A stretch of 64,000 nt of DNA. Source: HXMU1420-13 sp034669965. GTDB lineage: Bacteria > Bacteroidota > Rhodothermia > Balneolales > Balneolaceae. Location of the stretch: the NCBI GenBank assembly GCA_034669965.1, contig JAXMOK010000001.1, positions 434,001-498,000 of the forward strand, written 5' to 3'. Shown here piece by piece: positions 8,144 through 16,310 of the stretch (positions are counted from its first letter, which is position 1; each line of letters opens with the position of its first letter). The translations under genes were made by a program, and so were the position numbers. A model generated the notes under the pieces. The model was given only the letters and a program-made list of their open reading frames with translations, did no database searches and had not been told where the DNA came from.

Positions 8144-9612
8144 TACTGAAGAATATTTTTGGCAAAACCATCGAAGCAGCTAAGAAAACCGCCTTTCAAA
8201 TGTATGGCGACGACATCCTTATCTTAGAGGCTACTGAAGCCACATCTGAGAGCCAAAAAGCCCGAATTACTATTTTTTCGGATAGTGAAAAATCGGCTGA
8301 ACAACCTGCTGAAGCCCCCCGCCGAGCATTTCGCGAATCGTTAAAACAAGAAGATAGCGGTGTTCAGTTTGAACGCACCGGTGTACGAATGGCTACCCAA
8401 GAAAATAGAGAAAGTCCGAAACTAGCGAATCTTAGAAAGTACGCGACCGAGCAGATTATCAAGGAAAAGAAAGAAACTTTAGAGAAAGAGCCTGTAATGG
8501 CCAGCTCGACATTTTTACCGCAGAAAGAAGAAATACAGGAAAAAACTTCCGGGCAATTTTATCGCCGTGCGAACTTGCGCCCTACCCTACAAAAAAATAT
8601 CGAAGAAGAAGAAATTTTACGCGATGAGACTCCCGAGCCCGTAATTCCGAAAACGGCAGGCAAGTTCATCACTCACTTTAAAGAATCAAAGCCTAAAGAA
8701 AGTGCTCGCGATTTATTACGAGCTACGCAAACGCCGATGGAAAACCAACAGGCGATTAAGGCACTACACAAACGATTCGACAAACTAGAAACATTATTAG
8801 ATTCGTCGCTAATTTCTGCGAATATCGATTACGCGTGTCATCCGGTGTTTCAGCAATTGGTTCAAACTGGTATTAATACCAGTACCGTGAGCGGTTGGTT
8901 CAGCGATATAATTAAAGATGGTGTTGACCCTTTTGATCAAACCGAATTATTTATGGCCAAGATTGCGGGACTTTTACGCGATTCGCTTGGCAAACAGGTT
9001 ACTAAAGAACCTTCGCAGTTTATGATGTTTGCAGGACCTTCGGGCTCGGGCAAAACCACTCAAATTATGAAACTGTGCACACACCCCGAGTTTATGCTAA
9101 CTAAAAATGTAGCTGTGGTTAGCATGCATCCCCAAAACAAATCTGGTGAGTACTATTATAGTATTCTCGGAGCCTTTTGTGCGGATAACAACATCCCGTA
9201 TTTCGAAATTAAAAAAGGATTGGATGTAAACGATTATTTAGAAGAATGGAAGGCATTTGATCACGTGTTAATCGACACCCCTTCGCTGAGCATAGAAAAG
9301 GAAGAATCTTTTAGAGATTATTGGAAACTAAGGCAGATACTTACGCCGGTTACCCCGCTCGAAGTTCACTTTGTAGTTAACGCTGCCCGAAGCAAGTTTT
9401 ACTTTGCCGAAGCAACGGCAAAAAATCACCCGATGCAACCCGATTATATTTCGATTACACATTTGGATGAGATTACTCAATGGGGACCTATTATCCCGTT
9501 TATGAAAGAAATGGCTTGCACGGCAAGATATGTAAGCACCGGCACTACGCTGCCAACCAGCCTAATGGAGTTTAACCCACAGTGGTTTGCTCAAAAAGTG
9601 TTGGAGGCTTAA
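8140..9612 (+). CDS. flhF: Flagellar placement GTPase FlhF (divergent)
   Basis: A 490-aa protein in the classical flhA-flhF-flhG position. FlhF is an SRP-type GTPase that sets the site and number of flagella. The N-terminus (MILKNIFGKTIEAAKKTAFQ, then YGDDILILEA) resembles the FlhF B domain. A long charged linker covers about residues 40-210. The P-loop is present at 299-307 (GPSGSGKTT). Other motifs are altered: the G3 site reads DTPS (from 379) instead of DTAG, G4 reads THLDE (440-444) instead of TKLDE, and the usual DTYR insertion-box region is replaced. The orthology call is good, but normal GTPase cycling is uncertain. Confidence 0.85.
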   Translation: MILKNIFGKTIEAAKKTAFQMYGDDILILEATEATSESQKARITIFSDSEKSAEQPAEAPRRAFRESLKQEDSGVQFERTGVRMATQENRESPKLANLRKYATEQIIKEKKETLEKEPVMASSTFLPQKEEIQEKTSGQFYRRANLRPTLQKNIEEEEILRDETPEPVIPKTAGKFITHFKESKPKESARDLLRATQTPMENQQAIKALHKRFDKLETLLDSSLISANIDYACHPVFQQLVQTGINTSTVSGWFSDIIKDGVDPFDQTELFMAKIAGLLRDSLGKQVTKEPSQFMMFAGPSGSGKTTQIMKLCTHPEFMLTKNVAVVSMHPQNKSGEYYYSILGAFCADNNIPYFEIKKGLDVNDYLEEWKAFDHVLIDTPSLSIEKEESFRDYWKLRQILTPVTPLEVHFVVNAARSKFYFAEATAKNHPMQPDYISITHLDEITQWGPIIPFMKEMACTARYVSTGTTLPTSLMEFNPQWFAQKVLEA

Positions 9613-9615
9613 AAC

Positions 9616-10410
9616 ATGCAATTGTTCGAACCGTCGGATTCTTTTGTGTTTTCCATTATCAGTGGGAAAGGCGGCGTGGGTAAAAGTCTTACCACCGTAA
9701 ATATTGCTGCTATGCTCAACGATATGGGCTATAAAGTGGCTGTGGTTGATGTAGATCTGGGCTTAGCAAATTGTGCCACCATGTTCAATCAACCGGTGCA
9801 CGCTACTTTGTGCGAGTGGGTATTGAACGAATGCAGCCTGGAAAAAACCTTCCAAAATTGTAACGACATTACACTGGTTACTGCCGCTGATGACCCCATG
9901 GAATTAAAACTGGGCACCGACATTATTATGGATGCCTTAGACCAAGCAGTGTATGCGCTGAAACAAACACACGATTTTATTTTAATTGATACTCCCGCCG
10001 GTGTGGGCGAAATGACGTTATGGTCGCTCGATGCTGCTGAATTTGGAGTATTAGTTCTGGTAGATGAACCATCTGCCATCTCGGATGTATATCGCTTGTG
10101 CAAATATGTGTACAGTATCGACCCGACGTATAAGTTCGGAAGTATTGTAAACTTTGCTGAAAGTGAAGAAACGGCGAGTGAGACCATCCACCGATTTAAT
10201 ACCATTTTAACCTATTTCCTTGAAAAGGAAAGTGCCTACCTGGGTTTTATTCCAGAAAACGAGCAAGTACGGAGGGCCGTTCGCAAGCAAAACACATTGC
10301 TTGGTTTCGACAGCCAAAACCCAATTAACAACGAAGTTGAATTTATCAGCCAGAATATAGTGGCCGAATCGACTTTAGCAGAAAAACCACAATTAAAATT
10401 AGCTTATTAA
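9616..10410 (+). CDS. flhG: MinD-like ATPase FlhG (flagellar number regulator)
   Basis: A 264-aa MinD/ParA-type ATPase with a deviant Walker A motif SGKGGVGKS at residues 16-24, a switch region VVDVDLGLANC and DTPAGVG. FlhG partners FlhF to limit flagellar number. Well-studied FlhG proteins carry an N-terminal DQAxxLR helix that stimulates FlhF GTPase. This one begins MQLFEPSDSFVFSII and lacks it, which matches the divergent FlhF next to it. Nor is an obvious C-terminal amphipathic membrane helix seen. A good GGAGG ribosome site sits nine bases before the ATG. It is four bases after flhF. Confidence 0.92.
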   Translation: MQLFEPSDSFVFSIISGKGGVGKSLTTVNIAAMLNDMGYKVAVVDVDLGLANCATMFNQPVHATLCEWVLNECSLEKTFQNCNDITLVTAADDPMELKLGTDIIMDALDQAVYALKQTHDFILIDTPAGVGEMTLWSLDAAEFGVLVLVDEPSAISDVYRLCKYVYSIDPTYKFGSIVNFAESEETASETIHRFNTILTYFLEKESAYLGFIPENEQVRRAVRKQNTLLGFDSQNPINNEVEFISQNIVAESTLAEKPQLKLAY

Positions 10411-10425
10411 TAGAGAGGAACCAAT

Positions 10426-10650
10426 ATGTTACTGCGTCTTATCTTAGTGATTTCGTTACTTTTGTTTATGCTACTTTTGATATCTGGAGTACAAATGGAT
10501 GTAGCACTATACCGAAGCTTGCTTGTATTTATGGGCCTGTTCTCGGTGATGTACCTATCCATTTTTCTACTAAATGTGGTTAGAGATTCCAATACGGCTG
10601 AGCACGTTCCGGTTGGAGGAAATAATAGCAATGCAGAGCAGGAGAACTAG
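10426..10650 (+). CDS. Small two-span membrane protein of the flhF-fliA operon
   Basis: A 74-aa product with two hydrophobic segments (about residues 3-22 and 28-51) and a short polar C-terminus rich in Asn and Glu. An AGAGGA ribosome site precedes the ATG. It is tightly packed between flhG (16 bases before) and fliA (3 bases after), so it is very likely translated. I recognise no family. The position suggests a role in flagellar placement or FliA control, but nothing in the sequence proves this. A 74-codon frame on the other strand covers the same bases and is taken as a shadow because it runs against the operon. Confidence 0.7.
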   Translation: MLLRLILVISLLLFMLLLISGVQMDVALYRSLLVFMGLFSVMYLSIFLLNVVRDSNTAEHVPVGGNNSNAEQEN

Positions 10651-10652
10651 TT

Positions 10653-11423
10653 ATGGGAAATAAAACACTTCAAGAATTAATAGAGCTATACGCCAGTAAT
10701 CCTGTCGATGGACTTCGAAATTCAATCATTAGCAAATCGATGCCATTAGTACGTAGTATTATTGGTAAAATTAGCCGCCCCGATCAACCGCTTTCGCAGC
10801 GCGAAGATCTTGAAAGTGCCGCTATAACCGGTTTACTGCAAGCAATGGACTCGTACGATTGCAGCCGTAATATTCAGTTCAATACTTTTGCCTATTACCG
10901 AATTAGAGGCGCAATTGTTGATTATCTACGTAGTATTGATCAATTACCGCGAAAACAACGCAAAACCTATGGCGAAGTTCAAAAAGTAGTTGAGCAGCTT
11001 AGCCAGATTTTAGGCCGAGAGCCTTCTGATCAGGAAATTGCCGACGAACTTGATATGGATATTCATGCCTACAACAAGCTTTTAGCTAATGTTCAGCAAC
11101 GTAATTTACTATCGCTGGATGGACCGGCATATGATCAAGATTCTTCTTCCTACTACGACACTCAAATCGATCCAAATAGTGAAGTTCCGGATAACAATTT
11201 AGAGAAAAAAGAACGCACTGAAGCCATCATGAAAAAGATTGGCGACTTGAAAGAACGCGATCGTTTAATTTTGATGCTGTACTATTACGAAGATATGACC
11301 ATGAGCGAAATTGCTTTGCTCTTGGAACTAACAGAAGCGCGAATTTCGCAAATTGTAGGGAAATTGTTGTTGCAATTACGCCAAGAACTTACCAAAGAAG
11401 AAGTGGTGTATGTAGAGCATTAA
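10653..11423 (+). CDS. fliA: Flagellar sigma-28 factor FliA
   Basis: A 256-aa sigma-70-family protein of the FliA/WhiG class. Region 2 carries FNTFAYYRIRGAIVDYLRSI and then DQLPRKQRK, which is diagnostic of FliA. Region 3 has LGREPSDQEIADELDM. Region 4 has LKERDRLILMLYYYEDMTMSEIA followed by a helix-turn-helix. FliA directs polymerase to late flagellar and chemotaxis promoters. Many motif matches (TAAG-N15-NCCGATAA) in this window are its probable targets, including one before its own operon. No FlgM anti-sigma gene is recognisable in the window. Confident call. Confidence 0.96.
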   Translation: MGNKTLQELIELYASNPVDGLRNSIISKSMPLVRSIIGKISRPDQPLSQREDLESAAITGLLQAMDSYDCSRNIQFNTFAYYRIRGAIVDYLRSIDQLPRKQRKTYGEVQKVVEQLSQILGREPSDQEIADELDMDIHAYNKLLANVQQRNLLSLDGPAYDQDSSSYYDTQIDPNSEVPDNNLEKKERTEAIMKKIGDLKERDRLILMLYYYEDMTMSEIALLLELTEARISQIVGKLLLQLRQELTKEEVVYVEH

Positions 11424-11478
11424 CAACAGCTCAGAATATTATCTGTTTCGGATTAGAAGAGTCTAATCTTGAAATAGT

Positions 11479-11504
11479 TTAGTAAATTTAAAACCAACCG
11501 ATAA
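11479..11504 (+). promoter_or_regulatory. Sigma-28-type -10 element before the 87-aa gene
   Basis: ACCGATAA at 11497-11504 matches the -10 form seen before cheD. The -35 is poor (TTAG with a 14-base spacer). It would start a transcript near 11511, just ahead of an AGGAG site at 11512-11516. Confidence 0.5.
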
Positions 11505-11540
11505 CTGTGATAGGAGACGATTACCCATGAATGGCGTTGT

Positions 11541-11804
11541 ATGTCACTATTACCCAAAATATCACGATTAAGTAAGATTCCTGAGCTTCTCAAGCACAAA
11601 AAAGAGGAAGAGGAGCAACAGCGCAAAAAGAAGCGCGATCAGGAGCGGGAAAGAAATGCCCGACATATCGTTGATGAGGTTACCATAAGCCAAGCTTCCA
11701 AAGCCCACCTGGAAGTAGATGTGCCCAATAAATTGCCGCATGTACCCGAGATCATAAAACAAAAAGACGAAGGCAAAGGCGTTAAGCTGGATATTAAAGT
11801 TTAG
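11541..11804 (+). CDS. Small charged protein downstream of fliA
   Basis: An 87-aa protein with a basic/acidic central helix (HKKEEEEQQRKKKRDQERER) followed by IVDEVTISQASKAH. The last motif resembles short segments found in several flagellar proteins, such as the DxVxIS part of FlgM, but the sigma-binding C-terminal helices of FlgM are not visible. I do not recognise a family. A sigma-28 -10 box at 11497 implies it belongs to the late motility regulon. Start choice is unsettled: the AGGAG at 11512-11516 better serves an ATG at 11527 in another frame, which opens only 14 codons (stop at 11569-11571). Confidence 0.6.
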   Translation: MSLLPKISRLSKIPELLKHKKEEEEQQRKKKRDQERERNARHIVDEVTISQASKAHLEVDVPNKLPHVPEIIKQKDEGKGVKLDIKV

Positions 11805-12735
11805 AACGGCGAAGGAAGATTCGAACAGTTGAACATCGAACTTTTGAACTTTGAACATCGAACTCGGGAGAAGTACGAGTATGCGAGTAAAGAATTACGA
11901 GTTACGATATTATCGTAGATAATTCCCCTCCGGTGGAGGGGTGGTACAACTGTTCCTGAGCCTGCTGAAGGAGTCGTGACGGGGTGGTGGAGAACGATCG
12001 TACGATAAGACATTGAACGCTGAACTTGGGTGAAGTACGAATATGCGAGTCTCGATCAACTACGCTAATGTTTACTAATCGAAGCTTTAGCACAGATTAG
12101 CTTCGTTGATTAAATTTTACGAATTACGAGTTCGAAATAACAATTTCATAAGTCTCCCCTTGAGGGGAGTGTCGTCCGCCAACCGGCGGATGGCGAGGGG
12201 TGTAAAACAGTTTAACAATCGAACTTGGGTGAAGTACGAGCGCTTGTGTGTGTGGTAATATGTTATTATGCAAATATTGATTTACGAGTTACGAATTATT
12301 CGTTGGTATATCCCCTCTTGTAGATGGGTGACGCCACGGTTCCTGAGCCCATCAAAGAAGTCGTTACGGGGTGTTGACGAACAACGAACAGCGGAACGTT
12401 GAACGCTAAACAATTGAACATCGAACTCGGGAGAGGCACGAGCGCCTGTGTATGGGAATATGTGATTATGTAAATAAAGATTTACGAGTTATGAATTATT
12501 CGTAGCTAATTCCCATCCTGTATAAGGGTGGCGCGACGGTTCCTGAGCCCATCAAAGAAGTCGTTACGGGGTGGTGATGAACAACGAACAATAGAACTTT
12601 AGAACATTGAACGCTGAACTTCGAATCTGGAAACGCGATAACTTTGTCATCTCGAACGAAGTGAGAGATCTAGTGAATTACGAATTTGCGAATCAAGAAT
12701 TACGAATTACGAGTTACAAATCACTTCCCCCTCTT
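11805..12735. repeat. Array of degraded interspersed repeats (about 200-bp units)
   Basis: This non-coding stretch is built from diverged copies of one element. Each copy has a GAAC(A/T)TTGAAC-rich segment, ATCGAACT(C/T)GGG(A/T)GA followed by a variant of AGTACGAG, a run of TTACGAGTTACGAA and a GC-rich part. The phrase GTTCCTGAGCCCATCAAAG recurs at 12339 and 12539, a 200-base period, with an older copy at 11953. Hairpins CCCCTCC-ggt-GGAGGGG (11925-11941) and CTCCCCTTGAGGGGAG (12154-12169) mark the GC-rich ends. Short frames here are not credible genes. The same family recurs near 13500-13635 and, inverted, at 21090-21300. Confidence 0.75.
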
Positions 12736-13081
12736 TGTTTCTCACAGATCTCAATTTTAGCTTTATGTGTGATTTCTTTCCTAATTCACCAGAGGTTTAA
12801 AATTCAAAAGGAATTTTCTGTGATATATCAAAAGTTCTATGACCAAAATATTGACTGAATTATTGAAACTCTGGATGGAAGTAGTGGGAAATTTTATTTT
12901 CTAGTCAATAATATAAACGAAGAATACTTTATAACTTCGAGGTTTGTAGAATCCTATCAACCTTCATTTAATTCCGTGGTGGATGTTGGTGATCAATTTA
13001 TTAAACCAGCTTATTATGACATTACTTATTATTAGTGATGGTAATATCTACAGATTTACTTTTAAGGATTACACGTTTTAA
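12736..13081 (+). pseudogene. Broken gene for a small membrane-anchored protein
   Basis: A coherent protein reads across an in-frame stop. A hydrophobic segment (ISILALCVISFLI, about 12750-12790) is followed by QKFYDQNID, a TGA at 12856-12858, and then in the same frame IIETLDGSSGKFYFLVNN and VDVGDQFIKPAYYDITYY to a TAG at 13033-13035. In the next frame the text continues SDGNIYRFTFKDY to a stop at 13079. The composition is AT-rich and protein-like on both sides of the lesions, so this looks like a gene inactivated by one nonsense change and one frameshift. It resembles small Bacteroidota single-span proteins with a GDS/GDQF-type motif. Function unknown. Confidence 0.55.
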
Positions 13082-13117
13082 TATGAGCAATGTAGCTTAA
13101 AACCTAATAGTGATATA

Positions 13118-13495
13118 ATGAATTATACAAGTGAAGACGGATTAATCTTTTACATAGGTTTTTTTATAACAGTAGCAGGAATAATTGTTTATGCAAGTTC
13201 TTTTATTTACTACAATTCTACCTACTTTTTAAAAAACAAATTTAGGTCGTTGGGGTTAACATTTGTTGCAAGACCGCAAGCTAATGTAAACGAAATTAAC
13301 CCGTTTACTGGGCTAAGAAATAATGATATTCGAAAAATTCATTTTGATGATGGGCCTAAAAAAACCAAGAGAGCTATATATTACTATGACAAAGTTAAAT
13401 ATTTAGATAAAAGTGGCACTAAAAAAGAATCATGGATAAAAGTAAGTTTTGGAGGGTTTACTTTTAATAAGATTATGTTCCAAAAAGATGTTTAA
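13118..13495 (+). CDS. Hypothetical small membrane protein in repeat island
   Basis: A 125-aa product with one strong N-terminal membrane segment (FYIGFFITVAGIIVYASSFI) and a basic soluble C-terminal part rich in Lys, Tyr and Phe. The gene is clearly more AT-rich than the flagellar genes and sits between repeat blocks right after a broken gene, so it looks like an inserted or horizontally acquired segment. The C-terminal part reads like a compact beta-rich domain (YYYDKVKYLDKSGTKK, ESWIKVSFGGFTF). I recognise no family and assign no function. The coding call rests on length, residue use and lack of a competing frame. Confidence 0.55.
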   Translation: MNYTSEDGLIFYIGFFITVAGIIVYASSFIYYNSTYFLKNKFRSLGLTFVARPQANVNEINPFTGLRNNDIRKIHFDDGPKKTKRAIYYYDKVKYLDKSGTKKESWIKVSFGGFTFNKIMFQKDV

Positions 13496-13635
13496 ATATA
13501 AAATTTCAAGCGGTTTATTAATCGATAATTCCCCTCCGGTGGAGGGGTGGCCAACGAATGTTGGTCGGGGTGGTGGAGAACGATCAAACTTTGAACTTTG
13601 AACATCGAACTTGGCAGAATTAAAATTTGCCCAAT
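13496..13635. repeat. Interspersed repeat fragment with GGAGGGG hairpin
   Basis: CCCCTCC-ggt-GGAGGGG at 13531-13547 is followed by GGTCGGGGTGGTGGAGAACGATC and then CGAACTTGG, matching the element copies at 11805-12735. It closes the island on the right-hand side next to the 14-bp tandem array. Confidence 0.6.
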
Positions 13636-13805
13636 CCCTTTAACATTTACCCTTTAACATTTACCCTTTAACATTTACCCTTTAACATTTACCCTTTAAC
13701 ATTTACCCTTTAACATTTACCCTTTAACATTTACCCTTTAACATTTACCCTTTAACATTTACCCTTTAACACTTAGCATTTAACACTTAACACTTAGCAT
13801 TCAGC
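13636..13805. repeat. 14-bp tandem array, nine perfect copies plus decayed ones
   Basis: The unit CCCTTTAACATTTA starts at 13636 and repeats without change nine times (units start every 14 bases to 13748). It then decays into variants such as TTTAACACTTAGCA up to about 13805. The array ends just downstream of the fliR stop, so it lies at the 3' end of the motA-fliR transcript. It is non-coding and probably variable in copy number by slippage. Confidence 0.9.
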
Positions 13806-13825
13806 CTTTAACGCTAATCTTGTTG

Positions 13826-14623
13826 TTAATTCGCTGGGGCGGGCATTATCTCCCCAAGAATCCCTTCTAAAAAGAAGAACATATTCTGGAAAATAATATC
13901 GAATGCGGTGGGCAAATAAGGTAACACCAACATAAACATGGCCAACCCTACGCCCATTTTTACGGGTAATGAAATGAACATCAGATTAGCTTGAGGCATG
14001 ATGCGGGCAAAAATGGCAATACACACATCAATAAGAAAAATGGCCATCATAAATGGTGAGGTCAGCTGAACGCCAACCACAAATAAGTACTTGGCAATCT
14101 CCAGCATATAAGGTCCGGCCAAATACACATTATGATCTACTGCGGGCACAATTTCGTAGCTACGGGCAAGTGCTGTGATATAAATCTTATCGCCCCCAAT
14201 GGTTAAAAAAACCAAGACCGCAATCATCCCTAATATATTAGAAACAATTGAATTTTGGCGTTGTGATGCACTGTCTACCATCATCGCAAAACTTAATCCG
14301 GTGTTATAACTGATCAATGTTCCTGCCATTTCGAATGCGGCAAACACTAACTGCCCAACCATGCCCATAGCCATGCCAACTAATGCTTCGGCTGTGATTG
14401 CAATAAATATTGCAAGGGTTCCATCATTAGCGCTTATAAAAGCTCCTTCTCCTGGAATCACATAAAACAAAACGATGGTGGTTACCATCGCAAAATACAG
14501 CTTAACCTGCTGCGGGAACGCACTGTTGTTAAAAAACGGAGCGGTCATCACAACTCCACCAACTCTCACAAAAATGAGAAATACGGAAAGGATAGCGTCG
14601 ATGGTGAGTGATTCGGTTCCCAT
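13826..14623 (-). CDS. fliR: Flagellar export apparatus protein FliR
   Basis: A 265-aa integral membrane protein with about six hydrophobic segments. It has the FliR family pattern FLIFVRVGGVVMTAPFFNN near residue 15 and ALVGMAMGMVGQLVFAAFEMAG in the middle. FliR joins FliP and FliQ to form the helical core of the type III export gate inside the MS ring. It is the last gene of the motA-to-fliR operon. No clear hairpin terminator follows; the 14-bp array and repeats begin at once. Length fits the family. Confidence 0.94.
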   Translation of the reverse strand: MGTESLTIDAILSVFLIFVRVGGVVMTAPFFNNSAFPQQVKLYFAMVTTIVLFYVIPGEGAFISANDGTLAIFIAITAEALVGMAMGMVGQLVFAAFEMAGTLISYNTGLSFAMMVDSASQRQNSIVSNILGMIAVLVFLTIGGDKIYITALARSYEIVPAVDHNVYLAGPYMLEIAKYLFVVGVQLTSPFMMAIFLIDVCIAIFARIMPQANLMFISLPVKMGVGLAMFMLVLPYLPTAFDIIFQNMFFFLEGILGEIMPAPAN

Positions 14624-14637
14624 GTTCTAGAGGGTAA

Positions 14638-14907
14638 CTAGAGGGCTATTTGAGGGATAAATTCGAAGGCTCGCGTGGTAAAATCGATTGCGAATTGCAG
14701 CATAAATCCGAACATGAAGAATAGAACGGCAACAACGGCGATCATTTTAGGCACGTATGTAAGTGTCATTTCTTGGATGGAGGTGGCCGCCTGAAAGATG
14801 GCAATGCCTAAACCAACCGATACAGCTGCAATCATAACAGGGGCACATAAAACTACCACTGCTGTTAACATTTCTTGAACCCAAAATAGTGCGGTATCTA
14901 TATTCAT
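14638..14907 (-). CDS. fliQ: Flagellar export apparatus protein FliQ
   Basis: An 89-aa two-span membrane protein typical of FliQ, including VSVGLGIAIFQAATSIQEMT and LTYVPKMIAVV. Four FliQ subunits pack on the outside of the FliP/FliR core of the export gate. It lies between fliP (5 bases) and fliR (14 bases) in the standard fliP-fliQ-fliR order. Length and motif are exactly as expected. Confidence 0.95.
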   Translation of the reverse strand: MNIDTALFWVQEMLTAVVVLCAPVMIAAVSVGLGIAIFQAATSIQEMTLTYVPKMIAVVAVLFFMFGFMLQFAIDFTTRAFEFIPQIAL

Positions 14908-14912
14908 AATGC

Positions 14913-15695
14913 TTATTTAAAACTTTCTACAAGTGACGAAACCAGTAAGTACCAACCATCGGTTAGTACAAATACAAGAATTTTGAAGGGCAACGAGACC
15001 ATTACCGGCGGCAAGAACATGATACCCATTGCCAGAAGTATGGATGCTACTACGAGATCAATCACCATAAACGGGATGTAAATCATAAACCCAATTTGAA
15101 AGGCAATGCGTAGCTCACTTAGCGTATAAGCCGGAACGGCTACGTAAAGGGGTAGTGTTTCGGCCGATCCAATCGTTTCTAATCCGGCCATATCCATGAA
15201 ATACAGCAGATCATTATCGGAGGTTTGGCGAATCATAAATTCTTTTAGAGGAACTGCTGCAGCCGATAATGCCTCCCACTGGGTCATTTCGTCGTTGGTG
15301 TAAGGCTGTATCGCTTCTTCATTAATTTTATCAAAGGTCGGTTTCATGATAAAAATGGTGAGAAACAGTGCCAGACCAACCAATACCTGATTTGGGGGCG
15401 ATTGTTGAGTACCTAATCCCATCCTAAGGAAGAAAAACACGATGATTATTCGTGTAAAGCTGGTCATCATGGTAACGAAAGCCGCACCAAATGATAACAC
15501 TGTAATGATTACAAGTGCTTGAATGGCCGATGAAAGATCATCGTCTTCAGCACTTCCGCCACCTATCGATAAATCGATTTGCGGGATTGAAGTTTGTGCT
15601 TCTGCTGCTTCTGGAAGCATTAAAAACGAACATAGTATGATTAGTAGCAGTGTTGGTTTGCCCAACCTGCGTACACAGTTGATAACCCGTAACAT
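14913..15695 (-). CDS. fliP: Flagellar export apparatus protein FliP
   Basis: A 260-aa protein with a cleavable signal-like N-terminus (LLLIILCSFLMLPEAAEAQ). Membrane segments carry the FliP signatures MMTSFTRIIIVFFFLRMGLG and GTQQSPPNQVLVGLALFLT, and near the end GIMFLPPVMVSLPFKILVFV. Five FliP subunits form the core of the export channel. It is located directly after fliO and before fliQ. The call is unambiguous. Confidence 0.96.
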   Translation of the reverse strand: MLRVINCVRRLGKPTLLLIILCSFLMLPEAAEAQTSIPQIDLSIGGGSAEDDDLSSAIQALVIITVLSFGAAFVTMMTSFTRIIIVFFFLRMGLGTQQSPPNQVLVGLALFLTIFIMKPTFDKINEEAIQPYTNDEMTQWEALSAAAVPLKEFMIRQTSDNDLLYFMDMAGLETIGSAETLPLYVAVPAYTLSELRIAFQIGFMIYIPFMVIDLVVASILLAMGIMFLPPVMVSLPFKILVFVLTDGWYLLVSSLVESFK

Positions 15696-15707
15696 TAGTA
15701 TAGTTAG

Positions 15708-16310
15708 TTAGTTGCCTAGCATTTTAAATATGGAGTTGAAATCACTCTCCGACATTTCCGTCTCTTGCTTTGTTGGCGTCGATTTCGATTTCCACTCTTC
15801 TTTTGGGTAACGATGTAGCAAATTGATTGAATTCGCTGTTACTCCTACTACCCAAATTTCGTTGTTGATCTCCAGCACTTTCATCTGTGTTCCCTGGCCA
15901 ATTATGTGCTGCGATAACTCGTTGATGTCGGATTGTTTGACATCTATTTTCTTTTTCTTTTTTGTGCTCCAGGCCCATAGTCCACCCAGTAGCGTAATCA
16001 TCACCAAAAATGTGGTAAATGCATTTTGAAACATCGCCGGTTGCTCTTCTTCGGCAATTTGTTCGGGTTCAGTTGTAGATATTTCAAGTGAATTGTTGTT
16101 ATTGCTTAGCAACGTGTTTCTTACACTTGTTGCTTGCTGCTCAACCGAATCTTGTGCGGCCACCAAGATGGTATTTTTCTTCGATGGTACATCCATTTTC
16201 GATACCAGAAAAATCCATAAAACTAATAACCCTACACTCACCGAAATTACAATACGTAAAATGGCTTTTGGGTCTTTGGTGGAATGGTTGAGTAGGTTGG
16301 CAATATTCAT
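15708..16310 (-). CDS. fliO: FliO-like export apparatus assembly protein
   Basis: A 200-aa product with two hydrophobic segments: one near residues 18-38 (ISVSVGLLVLWIFLV) and one at about 95-112 (FTTFLVMITLLGGLWAW). The second is followed by KKKKK and a small domain containing MKVLEINNEIWVVGVTANSINLLH, which fits the FliO cytoplasmic fold. FliO helps assemble FliP. Extra N-terminal membrane and linker parts make it longer than the minimal 100-130-residue family members. Its ATG overlaps the fliY/N stop (TAATG) and fliP follows after 12 bases. Position makes the assignment strong although FliO sequences are poorly conserved. Confidence 0.82.
   Translation of the reverse strand: MNIANLLNHSTKDPKAILRIVISVSVGLLVLWIFLVSKMDVPSKKNTILVAAQDSVEQQATSVRNTLLSNNNNSLEISTTEPEQIAEEEQPAMFQNAFTTFLVMITLLGGLWAWSTKKKKKIDVKQSDINELSQHIIGQGTQMKVLEINNEIWVVGVTANSINLLHRYPKEEWKSKSTPTKQETEMSESDFNSIFKMLGN

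Noticed and set aside
10407..10631. 74-codon minus-strand frame opposite the small membrane protein
   Set aside because: It runs against the operon and lacks a ribosome site; the plus-strand frame has both a site and tight spacing.
11902..12093. Short overlapping frames in the repeat island
   Set aside because: They consist of repeated sequence whose frames differ between copies.
11805..12735. Integron attC-like cassette array
   Set aside because: The repeated units with hairpins next to small genes suggested it, but no integrase and no attC core site pattern are visible.
12607..12858. 83-codon plus-strand frame taken as a complete gene
   Set aside because: Its first half is repeat sequence (GAACGCTGAACTTCG and TTACGAATTACGAG); only the last part is protein-like and continues past the TGA, so it is treated as part of the pseudogene.
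13636..13805. CRISPR-like array
   Set aside because: Units are contiguous 14-bp repeats without spacers, so this is a simple tandem array.
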